Below are positions 1 through 6,488 of a DNA stretch of 9,047 nt, in pieces. A model generated the notes under the pieces. It saw only the letters and a program-made list of their open reading frames with translations, was not told the origin of the DNA and did not search any database. Position 1 is the first letter of the stretch; the number at the start of each line of letters is the position of its first letter. Made by a program: the position numbers and the translations under genes. Source of the stretch: UBA8687 sp964564655 (GTDB lineage Bacteria; Nitrospinota; Nitrospinia; Nitrospinales; VA-1). Location: NCBI GenBank assembly GCA_964564655.1, contig CAZMBO010000066.1, positions 1-9,047 on the forward strand, read 5' to 3'.

Positions 1-1
1 T

Positions 2-436
2 TTATTAATTGTGATAGGCCTAATTGGTTTGATAGCAGGAGCAAAGCTTCTTGTATCAGGCGGAGTTTCCATTGCTAGAAACTTAGGCATCGGAGAATGG
101 TTTATTGGAATCACTGTAGTCGCAATAGGAACAAGCCTTCCAGAGATTGTTTCCTCCATAATGGCCGCTAGAAGAGGGCATGGTGAAATGGCTATTGGCA
201 ATATTTTCGGGAGTAATATTTTTAATATCCTGATGGTTCTGGGCATTACATCAATAATACATCCATTGAACATAACAGAACCTATTCATCCAGATCTGAT
301 AATTACAACTGGATTCACCTGCCTACTTTTTATATTGACTTTGCGGGGAAAACATTCTCTGGGAAAAATAAGTGGAGCAATTTTATTGGTTACTTATTTT
401 CTATATATAGCGCTAAAAGGTATTGGCGCGCTTTAA
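2..436 (+). CDS. Ca2+/Na+ antiporter (CaCA family), C-terminal half, 5' partial
   Basis: Inner-membrane cation/Ca2+ exchanger of the CaCA superfamily (bacterial YrbG-like branch), which uses a sodium or proton gradient to move calcium. The frame is open to the left edge of the window (codons for Leu-Leu-Ile precede a GTG at 11), so the GTG is internal and the N-terminal half lies outside. What remains is one complete alpha repeat. Counting from the GTG, the motif GTSLPE is at residues 40-45; its Glu is the ion-coordinating residue of the family. GNIFGSNIFN follows at 63-72. Hydrophobic segments lie at about 1-18, 30-50, 66-84, 97-111 and 120-138, matching the five-helix half of the fold. TAA stop at 434-436. 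It is convergent with the bactofilin gene. Family assignment is firm; ion specificity cannot be read from the sequence. Confidence 0.9.
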   Translation, partial: LLIVIGLIGLIAGAKLLVSGGVSIARNLGIGEWFIGITVVAIGTSLPEIVSSIMAARRGHGEMAIGNIFGSNIFNILMVLGITSIIHPLNITEPIHPDLIITTGFTCLLFILTLRGKHSLGKISGAILLVTYFLYIALKGIGAL

Positions 437-491
437 AATCAGACGGGAGAATTTGGGCCTTAACGAATTTTTTAATTTTCATCTTTACTGC

Positions 492-1004
492 TTATAATGA
501 GGACCATATCCCCCAGGCCAAAAACAAAACTGCAGCAGCAATACCCATATTTTTTTTCGACAACTTGTAACCAACCGGATTAGAATTAGACTGGTAAGGT
601 TTTAAAGTTTTTGTTTCCTTATTGGCAGCAGCTAGAGGATGCTCAAGGGTATCCAAGTCTTCTTCCATGGTTTTGGGAGCTCGGGCAATAGGCCCATCAA
701 TCATCTTACAATTTCCATTAAACTTAGACCCCTCACCAATTATCAAATGGTAGGCAGAAATATCTCCTATTAAGCAACTTTCATTCATTAAGACAACCTT
801 ATTTTTAGCTAGCAGATTTCCTCGAATATATCCCTTACTAGTCATATTATGAGTTTTGATGTTTCCTAAAATTTTACCGGCCTTACCAAGCACAATATGA
901 CTGGTTGAGTAGATCTCTCCCTCAAAATCACTATTTAAATGCACAATCCCTTTAGCCCAAAGAGTGCCTTTTAGATGCACGCCTTTTTCAAAATACGAGT
1001 CCAT
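492..1004 (-). CDS. Bactofilin (polymer-forming cytoskeletal protein) with C-terminal hydrophobic tail
   Basis: Bactofilins self-assemble without nucleotide into filaments of stacked beta-helices that position cell-wall or polar factors. The 170-aa product has the repetitive short-strand pattern of the family over about residues 8-103: hydrophobic/glycine turns such as KGIVHLNSDFEGEI (18-31), LGKAGKILGNIKTHN (39-53), GYIRGNLLAKNKVVL (58-72), IGDISAYHLIIGEG (79-92) and the closing FNGNCKM (95-101). A polar Pro/Lys/Glu-rich linker (about 104-152) leads to a hydrophobic stretch after Lys-Lys at residues 153-170. This looks like a single membrane-spanning tail with almost no cytoplasmic remainder, whereas bactofilins usually have short disordered ends or an N-terminal membrane-targeting peptide. 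Start ATG at 1004-1002 is preceded by GGGAG (1013-1009) at 4 nt. It is divergent from rph and stands alone, with no lytic transglycosylase or ParA partner visible. Family call strong; membrane anchoring is inferred. Confidence 0.88.
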   Translation of the reverse strand: MDSYFEKGVHLKGTLWAKGIVHLNSDFEGEIYSTSHIVLGKAGKILGNIKTHNMTSKGYIRGNLLAKNKVVLMNESCLIGDISAYHLIIGEGSKFNGNCKMIDGPIARAPKTMEEDLDTLEHPLAAANKETKTLKPYQSNSNPVGYKLSKKNMGIAAAVLFLAWGIWSSL

Positions 1005-1223
1005 AGAACTCCCAACTAAAATGAGTATAGAATATGATAAAACAAAATTTCGGAGTGATTAAATAGTAGCAAATAATTAAATAAGTTACAATCTAACCCC
1101 ATCTACAAAGGCCTTGGGAGCCTGATCCCCTTGTTTTTAGAATCACAAGTTGAAAAACTTGGATTTTGCTGTTAGTTTGTTCACCTTTTTAAAAATAACT
1201 AATAAATGAATGAAGGAAGTCAA
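1005..1223. promoter_or_regulatory. Divergent intergenic region between bactofilin and rph
   Basis: This spacer of about 220 bp must hold promoters for both flanking genes. On the minus strand TATACT (1029-1024) could be a -10 for the bactofilin, but no -35 sits at the proper distance. On the plus strand TTGAAA (1150-1155) and TAGTTT (1173-1178), 17 bp apart, form only a weak promoter match for rph. A perfect 6-bp inverted repeat, CAAGTT-GAAA-AACTTG, lies at 1146-1161 and would fold with a GAAA tetraloop; it overlaps the weak -35. Nothing stronger is visible. Confidence 0.3.
1213..1219 (+). promoter_or_regulatory. Ribosome binding site that decides the rph start
   Basis: AAGGAAG lies 4 nt before ATG 1224. 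It sits inside the extension that would be coded if ATG 1206 were used, and the region before 1206 has no purine-rich site. Together with homology this favours 1224. Confidence 0.7.
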
Positions 1224-1937
1224 ATGCGTGAAGACCGTGCCTTAAATGAATGCAGAAAAATCAAAGTAACCAAAAATTATATTATGCACCCAGCAGGGTC
1301 GGTTCTAATACAAATGGGGAACACAAAAGTCATTTGTTCAGCCACGATTGAAGAAAAAGTCCCTTCATTCCTTAGAGGAAAAGAAAGCGGTTGGGTAACT
1401 GCTGAATATTCGATGCTACCCTCATCCACTAATAGCCGCACACAACGTGAAGCATCTCGCGGCAAACTGTCTGGAAGGACCCAGGAAATACAAAGACTCA
1501 TAGGCCGCTCTCTTCGAACCGTAATCGACCTTCAAAAGTTAGGAGAGCGAACTATCTGGCTGGACTGCGATGTCATTCAGGCAGACGGTGGGACACGATG
1601 CGCATCAATTACTGGGGCATTTATGGCAGCGGTGCTGGCATTAAAAAAAATAAAAAAAGAAAAATTGATCAATGAATTACCTATCATAGATTACGTTGCA
1701 GCCATCAGTGTTGGTATTGTTGATGGAAAAAAAATGCTAGATCTAGAATACGCTGAAGACTCCAATGCGGACGTCGACCTCAATGTTGTCAAAACTGGCT
1801 CTGGCGGTTATGTAGAAATTCAAGGGACCGCAGAGCAGGAACCGTTCGACGACAAACAAATGGAGGCTATGCTTAAGCTAGCTGACAAAGGGATCAAAGA
1901 GCTCATCGCTCTACAAAAAAAGATCGTCGGAGTCTAA
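1224..1937 (+). CDS. rph: Ribonuclease PH
   Basis: Phosphorolytic 3'-5' exoribonuclease that trims tRNA 3' ends, releasing nucleoside diphosphates; the family forms a hexameric ring in the cytoplasm. I prefer ATG 1224 to the in-frame ATG 1206. It has AAGGAAG at 1213-1219, and the resulting N-terminus (MRED...) aligns with E. coli Rph and gives 237 aa against 238 there; ATG 1206 lacks a ribosome binding site. Residues below count from ATG 1224. The phosphate-site segment GRTQEIQRLIGRSLR begins at 84, with Arg85. QADGGTRCASITGA has Arg125, the second phosphate-binding Arg. LDLEYAEDS has Asp173 and Asp179, the catalytic acidic pair. The C-terminal EIQGTAEQEPF motif is present. The usual N-terminal R-x-D-G-R appears as R-E-D-R, lacking the Gly. 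The common neighbour rdgB does not follow; the next gene is convergent. Confidence 0.97.
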   Translation: MREDRALNECRKIKVTKNYIMHPAGSVLIQMGNTKVICSATIEEKVPSFLRGKESGWVTAEYSMLPSSTNSRTQREASRGKLSGRTQEIQRLIGRSLRTVIDLQKLGERTIWLDCDVIQADGGTRCASITGAFMAAVLALKKIKKEKLINELPIIDYVAAISVGIVDGKKMLDLEYAEDSNADVDLNVVKTGSGGYVEIQGTAEQEPFDDKQMEAMLKLADKGIKELIALQKKIVGV

Positions 1938-1972
1938 ATATATTGAATTTTGAAGTTTTACCCGCAGTGATT

Positions 1973-2686
1973 TTAAATATCAATTAATTTCTTCTTAATT
2001 AATCGCACCCTCAGCAGGAGATACATGACCGCAGCGAGTCCCCCTGATCCAAATGTCATCCACATCACCATAATCTGATAACGCACTGCAATAACTGGAT
2101 CAATGCCGGAAAGAATCTGTCCTGTCATCATCCCAGGCAAAGCGACCAACCCAACAGCAAAAAGACTATTGATTTGTGGAATAAGAGAGACATCCAGTGC
2201 AAGTCGCCTGGCATTGAAATAATCCTTGTCTCGTTTGATTTCTGACTCAAAACGCTCTGCCGCTAAACTCACCGTGTTCATGGAGTTGGCAAATATCATT
2301 CCCGCTATAGGAACGACCAGGCTGGGCTCGAACCATTTTTGCATCTGTAATACAAATTGAGTTATCAACCCAAGCAGGATTAGCCCTGGCACACCAATTG
2401 AGATAAAAAACATAAAATAAGATTTAATGTCTTTTTCTTCGAGCGACCTGAGAGCTATCCATGCAGAAACCCCTATCATCACAACGACCAACAGAATGAT
2501 GACTAACGGTTTCTTGGTCTCGAAAACATAAGTCAAGAAATAGCCGACCAGAAATAGTTGTAGGACCATTCGGATATTCGCATAAAGCCCAGTAAAAGCT
2601 TTGAGCTGCCAACGAAACATTACAGCCAGCAAAAATATAGTAGGGATAAAAACCAGACTCAATTCAAGTATTGGAATTGTTTGCAT
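1973..2686 (-). CDS. fetB: FetB-type ABC transporter permease (UPF0014 family)
   Basis: Integral membrane protein of the FetB/YbbM family. In E. coli FetB works with the ATPase FetA and is linked to iron export and oxidative-stress resistance. The 237-aa length fits the family. Hydrophobic helices lie at about 8-24, 38-56, 60-78, 92-115, 122-137, 172-187 and 205-226. Signature segments are PIAGMIFANSMN (126-137), SLAAERF (140-146) and the highly conserved LPGMMTGQIL (183-192) followed by DP and VRYQI (201-205). ATG start at 2686-2684 has only a weak GAAAG upstream. It lies 56 bp downstream of nth on the same strand, so the two may be cotranscribed, and it is convergent with rph. No FetA-like ATPase gene is in the window, so the transporter must draw its ATPase from elsewhere. 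The substrate (iron or another metal) is inferred from the family only. Confidence 0.9.
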   Translation of the reverse strand: MQTIPILELSLVFIPTIFLLAVMFRWQLKAFTGLYANIRMVLQLFLVGYFLTYVFETKKPLVIILLVVVMIGVSAWIALRSLEEKDIKSYFMFFISIGVPGLILLGLITQFVLQMQKWFEPSLVVPIAGMIFANSMNTVSLAAERFESEIKRDKDYFNARRLALDVSLIPQINSLFAVGLVALPGMMTGQILSGIDPVIAVRYQIMVMWMTFGSGGLAAVMYLLLRVRLIKKKLIDI

Positions 2687-2742
2687 AGGGCTTTCTATAA
2701 TTAGTTAAGGTTTAAATGAAAAATAAATCTTCATCAATATAA

Positions 2743-3420
2743 CTAGATATTGACCAATCGAAATCGATTCACCCCAATTTTCGGGCATTGATCTTCAATC
2801 GGACAAGAGCCACAGTAGGGTGAAACGGGTTTACAGAGGTTTTGTCCAAACGATACCAGCAAATCGTTATAACCTTTCCAAAACCTTTTCGGCAGAATTT
2901 CGCGCAACACCATTTCAGTTTCATCAGGTGATTTGGTTTTCACATATCCCCAACGATTAGATATCCGGTGAACGTGGATATCAACACATATACCGGGTTT
3001 GTTATGCCCCAGTATCAAAGTCAAGTTCGCCGTCTTCCGCCCCACCCCTTTTAGTTTGAGAAGTTCTTCAAGCTTATCGGGCACCTCCCCGGAATATTCT
3101 TTTACCAGAACTTGACACAGGTCTTTGAGCGACTTAGTCTTCTTTCTATAAAATGCTGCGGGGTAAATAGCTTTTTCTATTTTGTCATTCGGGAGTTTCA
3201 ATAACTCAGCGGGGAGTTTTGCCAATGTGAACAGTCTTGCCGAGGCCAGTTTGGTGACCTCGTCCCTTGTCCTTAAACTAATGATACAACTAACGAGAAC
3301 AGCAAACGGGTCGTTTTTCTTCGCTATCACCGTAACGCTTGGGGTACGGAATTTTCTAACCGCTTTTTTAAGTTTCTTTAGCCCCTCGACAATGTTAAAA
3401 TCCTGCTTTTTCCCCACCAT
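2743..3420 (-). CDS. nth: Endonuclease III (Fe-S DNA glycosylase/AP lyase)
   Basis: Base-excision repair enzyme that removes oxidised pyrimidines and nicks the abasic site by beta-elimination. All family hallmarks are visible in 225 aa. The helix-hairpin-helix LKGVGRKTAN (123-132) carries the catalytic Lys129. VDIHVHRISNR (146-156) carries the catalytic Asp147. The [4Fe-4S] ligands are Cys196, Cys203, Cys206 and Cys212 with the classic C-x6-C-x2-C-x5-C spacing. The substrate-pocket segment reads IISLRTRDEVT (46-56), a variant of the E. coli LSAQATD region often seen in endonuclease-III-domain proteins outside Enterobacteria. Start ATG at 3420-3418 is supported by GAGGG (3429-3425). The gene is divergent from ilvN and is followed after 56 bp by fetB. 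Function is firm; exact lesion preference is not predictable. Confidence 0.97.
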   Translation of the reverse strand: MVGKKQDFNIVEGLKKLKKAVRKFRTPSVTVIAKKNDPFAVLVSCIISLRTRDEVTKLASARLFTLAKLPAELLKLPNDKIEKAIYPAAFYRKKTKSLKDLCQVLVKEYSGEVPDKLEELLKLKGVGRKTANLTLILGHNKPGICVDIHVHRISNRWGYVKTKSPDETEMVLREILPKRFWKGYNDLLVSFGQNLCKPVSPYCGSCPIEDQCPKIGVNRFRLVNI

Positions 3421-3571
3421 AATGCCCTCAATTTAATATATTTGGGTAATTCTTATTAGTAAAAAAGTATTGATTTTGTTAGTATAATAATTGCAACGAC
3501 CAATATTTCTAATAGAATCAATCAGATGTAGGATGTAAGATCCGTAAACTTATAAACTGGATTTCTGGAAA
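3421..3571. promoter_or_regulatory. Divergent promoter region nth / ilv-lipid operon
   Basis: About 150 bp of AT-rich spacer. On the plus strand a perfect TATAAT is at 3483-3488, but no recognisable -35 lies 16-19 bp before it. If used, transcription would start near 3495 and leave a leader of roughly 75 nt before ilvN. That leader holds no branched-chain-residue leader peptide and no terminator-like hairpin followed by T residues, so classical ilv attenuation is not supported. It does contain two back-to-back start-stop elements, ATGTAG (3526-3531) and ATGTAA (3533-3538). For nth, TTTACT (3463-3458) and TATATT (3440-3435) are spaced 17 bp but lie too close to its start codon to be convincing. 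Confidence 0.35.
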
Positions 3572-4066
3572 ATGCAGCATACTATTTCTATATTAATGAA
3601 TAACCATTTCGGTGTTCTTTCTCGCATATCGGGGCTTTTTAGCGGTCGCGGGTTTAACATTGAAAGCCTGAACGTTGCCGAAACTTCGGACCCCGATATT
3701 TCACGGATGACGATTGTCACCATTGGTGACGATGCCAAGATCGAACAAATCACCAAACAATTGAATAAACTCGTCGATATTATCAAAGTTGTTGACTTAA
3801 CAGAGGAAAACTTTGTTGATCGCGAATTGGTATTGATAAAAATGAAAGCAGGAGCCCATGTTATAGAAGAAATGCTTCGAATAGTAGACCTGTTTCGGGC
3901 CAAGGTGGTAGACGTCAACTCTTCCACTTACACCATAGAAATCACTGGCGATGAAGGCAAGGTAAAAAGTTTTCTTGAACTTTTGAGTCCCATCGGGATC
4001 AAAGAGGTTGTGCGTTCAGGAAGGATTGCCATAAGCCGTGGAAATAAATCGCTCACAACCAATTAA
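3572..4066 (+). CDS. ilvN: Acetolactate (acetohydroxyacid) synthase small regulatory subunit
   Basis: Regulatory subunit that activates the catalytic AHAS subunit and confers valine feedback inhibition, at the first common step of valine/leucine/isoleucine synthesis. The 164 aa match the usual 160-165. An N-terminal ACT domain spans about residues 3-76, with the motif GLFSGRGFNIESL at 21-33, and the small-subunit C-terminal domain covers about 83-157. Asn11, Gly14, Ser17 and Asn29, positions where E. coli IlvH substitutions relieve valine inhibition, are all retained, so feedback control is probably intact. The start is well fixed: an in-frame TAA lies at 3545-3547, and MQHTISIL aligns with other family members, although the ribosome site (TGGA, 2-3 nt from ATG) is poor. 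It heads the five-gene rightward cluster. The catalytic partner ilvB, normally just upstream, is absent; nth sits there in opposite orientation. Confidence 0.96.
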   Translation: MQHTISILMNNHFGVLSRISGLFSGRGFNIESLNVAETSDPDISRMTIVTIGDDAKIEQITKQLNKLVDIIKVVDLTEENFVDRELVLIKMKAGAHVIEEMLRIVDLFRAKVVDVNSSTYTIEITGDEGKVKSFLELLSPIGIKEVVRSGRIAISRGNKSLTTN

Positions 4067-4077
4067 AGTATATAGAT

Positions 4078-4083
4078 AAGGAG
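4078..4083 (+). promoter_or_regulatory. Strong ribosome binding site for the TTG start of ilvC
   Basis: AAGGAG, 7 nt before the TTG at 4091. No ATG or GTG at the right position offers an alternative, and the protein encoded from TTG (MSKIYYNKDAD) matches the family N-terminus, so the strong site compensates for the rare start codon. Confidence 0.8.
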
Positions 4084-4090
4084 AAAAGTT

Positions 4091-5092
4091 TTGTCTAAGA
4101 TTTACTATAATAAAGACGCAGATATAAAAATCATCAAGAACAAAACCGTTGCTATCATCGGCTACGGTAGCCAGGGCCACGCTCATGCTCGAAACCTACA
4201 TGACAGCGGCATCAAAGTCATGGTTGGCCTTAGAAAAAATAGCGCCTTCTGGAAACGCGCTCAAAAGGATGGTCTCAAGGTTGTCACTGTTCCTGAAGCG
4301 GCCAAACAGGCTGATATTATAACGATTCTCATTCCAGATGATAAACAACGAGAAATGTATAACAACGATATTGCTCCTCATCTAACAAAAGGACAGGCCC
4401 TTGCCTTTGGGCACGGCTTCAATATTCATTTTGGTCAGATCAATCCTCCTAAAGATGTCGATGTATTTATGGTCGCGCCAAAAGGTCCTGGTCACTTAGT
4501 ACGGCGCACTTATGAACAAGGAGCTGGCGTGCCCTGCCTGATGGCAATTCACCAAAACGCTACTAAGAAAGCAAAAAAAATTGCTTTGGCTTATGCTAAA
4601 GGAATTGGCGGTACTCGCGCTGGTGTTCTTGAAACAAATTTTAAAGAAGAAACAGAGACCGATCTTTTCGGAGAACAAGTTGTATTGTGTGGAGGCGTTA
4701 CCGAGCTGATTCGTTCCGGCTATGACACTCTGGTCGATGCAGGCTATGACCCAAATCTGGCTTATTTTGAATGTCTACATGAACTCAAATTGATTGTTGA
4801 TCTGATTTACGAAGGTGGAATCGGCAATATGCGTTATTCCATTAGCACCACTGCCGCTTATGGCGATGTCACACGGGGACCGCGTATCATCACCGATGAA
4901 ACCCGCGCGGAGATGAAGAAAATTCTTGGCGAAATTCAAAGTGGAAGTTTTGCCAAAGAGTTCATTCTTGAAAACAAGGCCAACCGGCCCATGTTCAACG
5001 CATTGCTGAGGAAAGGAAAAGAACACCGCGTTGAACAGGTTGGGGAAAAACTACGCAAAATGATGCCTTTCGTCGGTAAAAAATTGCAGTAA
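4091..5092 (+). CDS. ilvC: Ketol-acid reductoisomerase (class I)
   Basis: Converts acetolactate or acetohydroxybutyrate to the dihydroxy acid using Mg2+ and NAD(P)H, the second step of branched-chain amino acid synthesis. The 333 aa are typical of the short class I enzyme. The Rossmann motif GYGSQGHAHA is at 24-33, the catalytic-region GHGF with His108 at 107-110, and APKGPGH with Lys131 at 129-135. Metal-binding Asp191 and Glu195 lie in TDLFGEQ, and Glu227 and Glu231 in the knotted C-terminal segment ECLHELKLIVDLIYEGG. Ser252 is in the substrate site. The cofactor loop reads R48-K-N-S51-A-F53: the first Ser is kept, but the second Ser/Thr that usually contacts the NADP phosphate is Phe. Translation starts at TTG with a strong AAGGAG. 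It begins 24 bp after ilvN and its stop overlaps the ribosome site of psd, so it is clearly in the same operon. Confidence 0.98.
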   Translation: MSKIYYNKDADIKIIKNKTVAIIGYGSQGHAHARNLHDSGIKVMVGLRKNSAFWKRAQKDGLKVVTVPEAAKQADIITILIPDDKQREMYNNDIAPHLTKGQALAFGHGFNIHFGQINPPKDVDVFMVAPKGPGHLVRRTYEQGAGVPCLMAIHQNATKKAKKIALAYAKGIGGTRAGVLETNFKEETETDLFGEQVVLCGGVTELIRSGYDTLVDAGYDPNLAYFECLHELKLIVDLIYEGGIGNMRYSISTTAAYGDVTRGPRIITDETRAEMKKILGEIQSGSFAKEFILENKANRPMFNALLRKGKEHRVEQVGEKLRKMMPFVGKKLQ

Positions 5093-5104
5093 GGGTTAAA
5101 ATTT

Positions 5105-5737
5105 ATGCGCAGTCCCATAGCCAAAGAAGGCTTTATATTTATCATTCCTCTGGCTTTTTTGGCCGCGGTGTTTTACTCGTTCTCGCATTACTGGGCTACC
5201 GGGTTATTTGAAGGACTTTTCCTTTTCTGCTGCTGGTTTTTCCGTGATCCTGAACGGAGCATCCCACAGGAGCCTAAAGTAATCGTCTCTCCGGCCGATG
5301 GGAAAGTCGTAGAAATTATTAAAGAGAGTGACCCGTTATTGCCGAATGATAACTATATAAGGGTCAGTATATTTTTAAACGTTTTCAACGTGCATGTAAA
5401 TCGGGTACCTATTGCTGGAAAAATCGAAGCAAAGCGGTACAATAAAGGTAAGTTTCTGAACGCTGCCAACCATAAGGCATCGCTAGACAATGAGCAAAAC
5501 GCTATCTTACTAAACAACGGTTCGGCCAAAATATTAGTCAAACAAATTGCAGGCCTTATCGCACGGCGCATCGTTTGCTATGCAAAAGAAGGGGATGACT
5601 ATCAACTAGGGCAACGATTTGGTCTAATTCGTTTCGGTTCCCGAACCGACATCTTTGTTCCCGAAGGAACTGAGTTAAAAGTTAAAAAAGACGATATCGT
5701 AAGCGGTGGCAGTTCAATCATTGGGTATTTAAAATAA
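5105..5737 (+). CDS. psd: Phosphatidylserine decarboxylase proenzyme (short type)
   Basis: Membrane-associated pyruvoyl enzyme that decarboxylates phosphatidylserine to phosphatidylethanolamine. At 210 aa it belongs to the short form (about 200-230 aa) rather than the E. coli type of about 320 aa. Two hydrophobic segments at about 9-27 and 31-46 anchor the N-terminus. FRDPER (46-51) and SPADGKV (62-68, with Asp65) follow. FNVHVNR (94-100) carries His97, part of the self-processing machinery. FGSRTD (177-182) is the autocleavage site: cleavage before Ser179 would give the beta chain and an alpha chain of about 31 residues with the pyruvoyl group. The F-G-S-R form of this motif is normal for short PSDs in place of LGST. 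AAGGG (5091-5095) overlaps the ilvC stop and serves ATG 5105. The next gene, pssA, makes its substrate and starts 1 nt after its stop. Confidence 0.97.
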   Translation: MRSPIAKEGFIFIIPLAFLAAVFYSFSHYWATGLFEGLFLFCCWFFRDPERSIPQEPKVIVSPADGKVVEIIKESDPLLPNDNYIRVSIFLNVFNVHVNRVPIAGKIEAKRYNKGKFLNAANHKASLDNEQNAILLNNGSAKILVKQIAGLIARRIVCYAKEGDDYQLGQRFGLIRFGSRTDIFVPEGTELKVKKDDIVSGGSSIIGYLK

Positions 5738-5738
5738 G

Positions 5739-6479
5739 ATGAAACCAAAAAAAGGCATACATATACTACCCAGTCTTTTCACGACGGGAAATGTTTTTTG
5801 TGGATTCTACGCGTTTGTAGCTGTTTTGAACGAAAACTTCTATTACGCCGCCTGGGCCATTGTGATTGGAATGATCTTTGATGGATTGGACGGTCGCATA
5901 GCGCGAATGACAAAAACAACCAGTGCCTTTGGAATGCAATACGACTCATTAGCCGATATTATTACTTTCGGTATGGCTCCTGCCTTTCTTGCATATTCTT
6001 GGGTTCTTAAACCCTTTGGCCGACTAGGATGGATGGCAGCTTTTCTTTTCCTGCTTTGTACTGCACTTCGCCTGGCGCGCTTCAACGTTACTAAATCTGA
6101 TATTCGCGGCTCATACTTTATTGGCTTACCGAGTCCAGCTGCTGCTGTAGTGGTCGCATCTATTGTTATTGCATTTGAAGATTTGTTTGCCACACGAATT
6201 AACCCATTCATCATGGTCATGGTCATTTATGGGTTGGCCTTCCTGATGGTAAGCAATATTAAATATCCCGCATTTAAAAAATTTGATTTCAAAAAACGTG
6301 TAGCTTTTTCGCGATTCCTATTCGTAATCTTATTCCTATACGTTCTTGCAACTATTCCACGCGTGGCCCTATTTATATTAGGCATCACCTATACCGTAAT
6401 CGGACCTATTGGAATTTTAATTAATAATAAAGATTCGGTTGTCGAGGAAGAAACCACACCACCTGTTCACACACCATAA
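5739..6479 (+). CDS. pssA: CDP-diacylglycerol-serine O-phosphatidyltransferase
   Basis: Integral membrane enzyme that transfers a phosphatidyl group from CDP-diacylglycerol to L-serine, giving phosphatidylserine and CMP; Psd then decarboxylates the product. The CDP-alcohol phosphatidyltransferase signature D-x2-D-G-x2-A-R-x8-G-x3-D-x3-D is complete: Asp48, Asp51, Gly52, Ala55, Arg56, Gly65, Asp69, Asp73. The last Asp is the catalytic base and the others bind metal. Hydrophobic helices lie at about 10-30, 34-49, 74-90, 94-110, 128-147, 155-172 and 186-225, consistent with a polytopic protein. The 246 aa and the PSLFTTGN N-terminus (11-18) fit the Bacillus-type PssA, not the peripheral E. coli type. 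ATG 5739 comes 1 nt after the psd stop with only a weak ribosome site, so translation is probably coupled. The C-terminal tail is polar, Glu/Thr/Pro-rich and probably disordered. Confidence 0.96.
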   Translation: MKPKKGIHILPSLFTTGNVFCGFYAFVAVLNENFYYAAWAIVIGMIFDGLDGRIARMTKTTSAFGMQYDSLADIITFGMAPAFLAYSWVLKPFGRLGWMAAFLFLLCTALRLARFNVTKSDIRGSYFIGLPSPAAAVVVASIVIAFEDLFATRINPFIMVMVIYGLAFLMVSNIKYPAFKKFDFKKRVAFSRFLFVILFLYVLATIPRVALFILGITYTVIGPIGILINNKDSVVEEETTPPVHTP

Positions 6480-6488
6480 AAAGATAAT

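Noticed and set aside
437..491. Terminator between the exchanger and the bactofilin
   Set aside because: T-rich and A-rich runs are present, but the best stem is a 4-bp AATT repeat; not enough to call.
1100..1137. Possible terminator-like GC-richer hairpin (AAGG...CCTT or GGG...CCC) followed by T residues before rph
   Set aside because: The two candidate stems compete for the same bases, each is only 3-4 bp, and no gene transcribed rightward ends here.
1277..1501. Minus-strand open frame of 74 codons inside rph
   Set aside because: Lies wholly antisense to a clear rph gene, has no ribosome site and no family-like sequence.
1640..1665. A-runs (8, 7 and 5) in rph as a programmed frameshift or slippage site
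   Set aside because: They encode a Lys-rich surface stretch in an unbroken frame; no alternative product or stimulatory structure is apparent.
3550..3927. Minus-strand open frame of 125 codons across ilvN
   Set aside because: Antisense shadow of ilvN; Ser/Thr/Ile-rich low-complexity product without domain signature.
5843..6226. Minus-strand open frame of 127 codons inside pssA
   Set aside because: Antisense shadow of a gene whose full catalytic motif is intact; composition is that of reverse-complemented membrane-protein codons.
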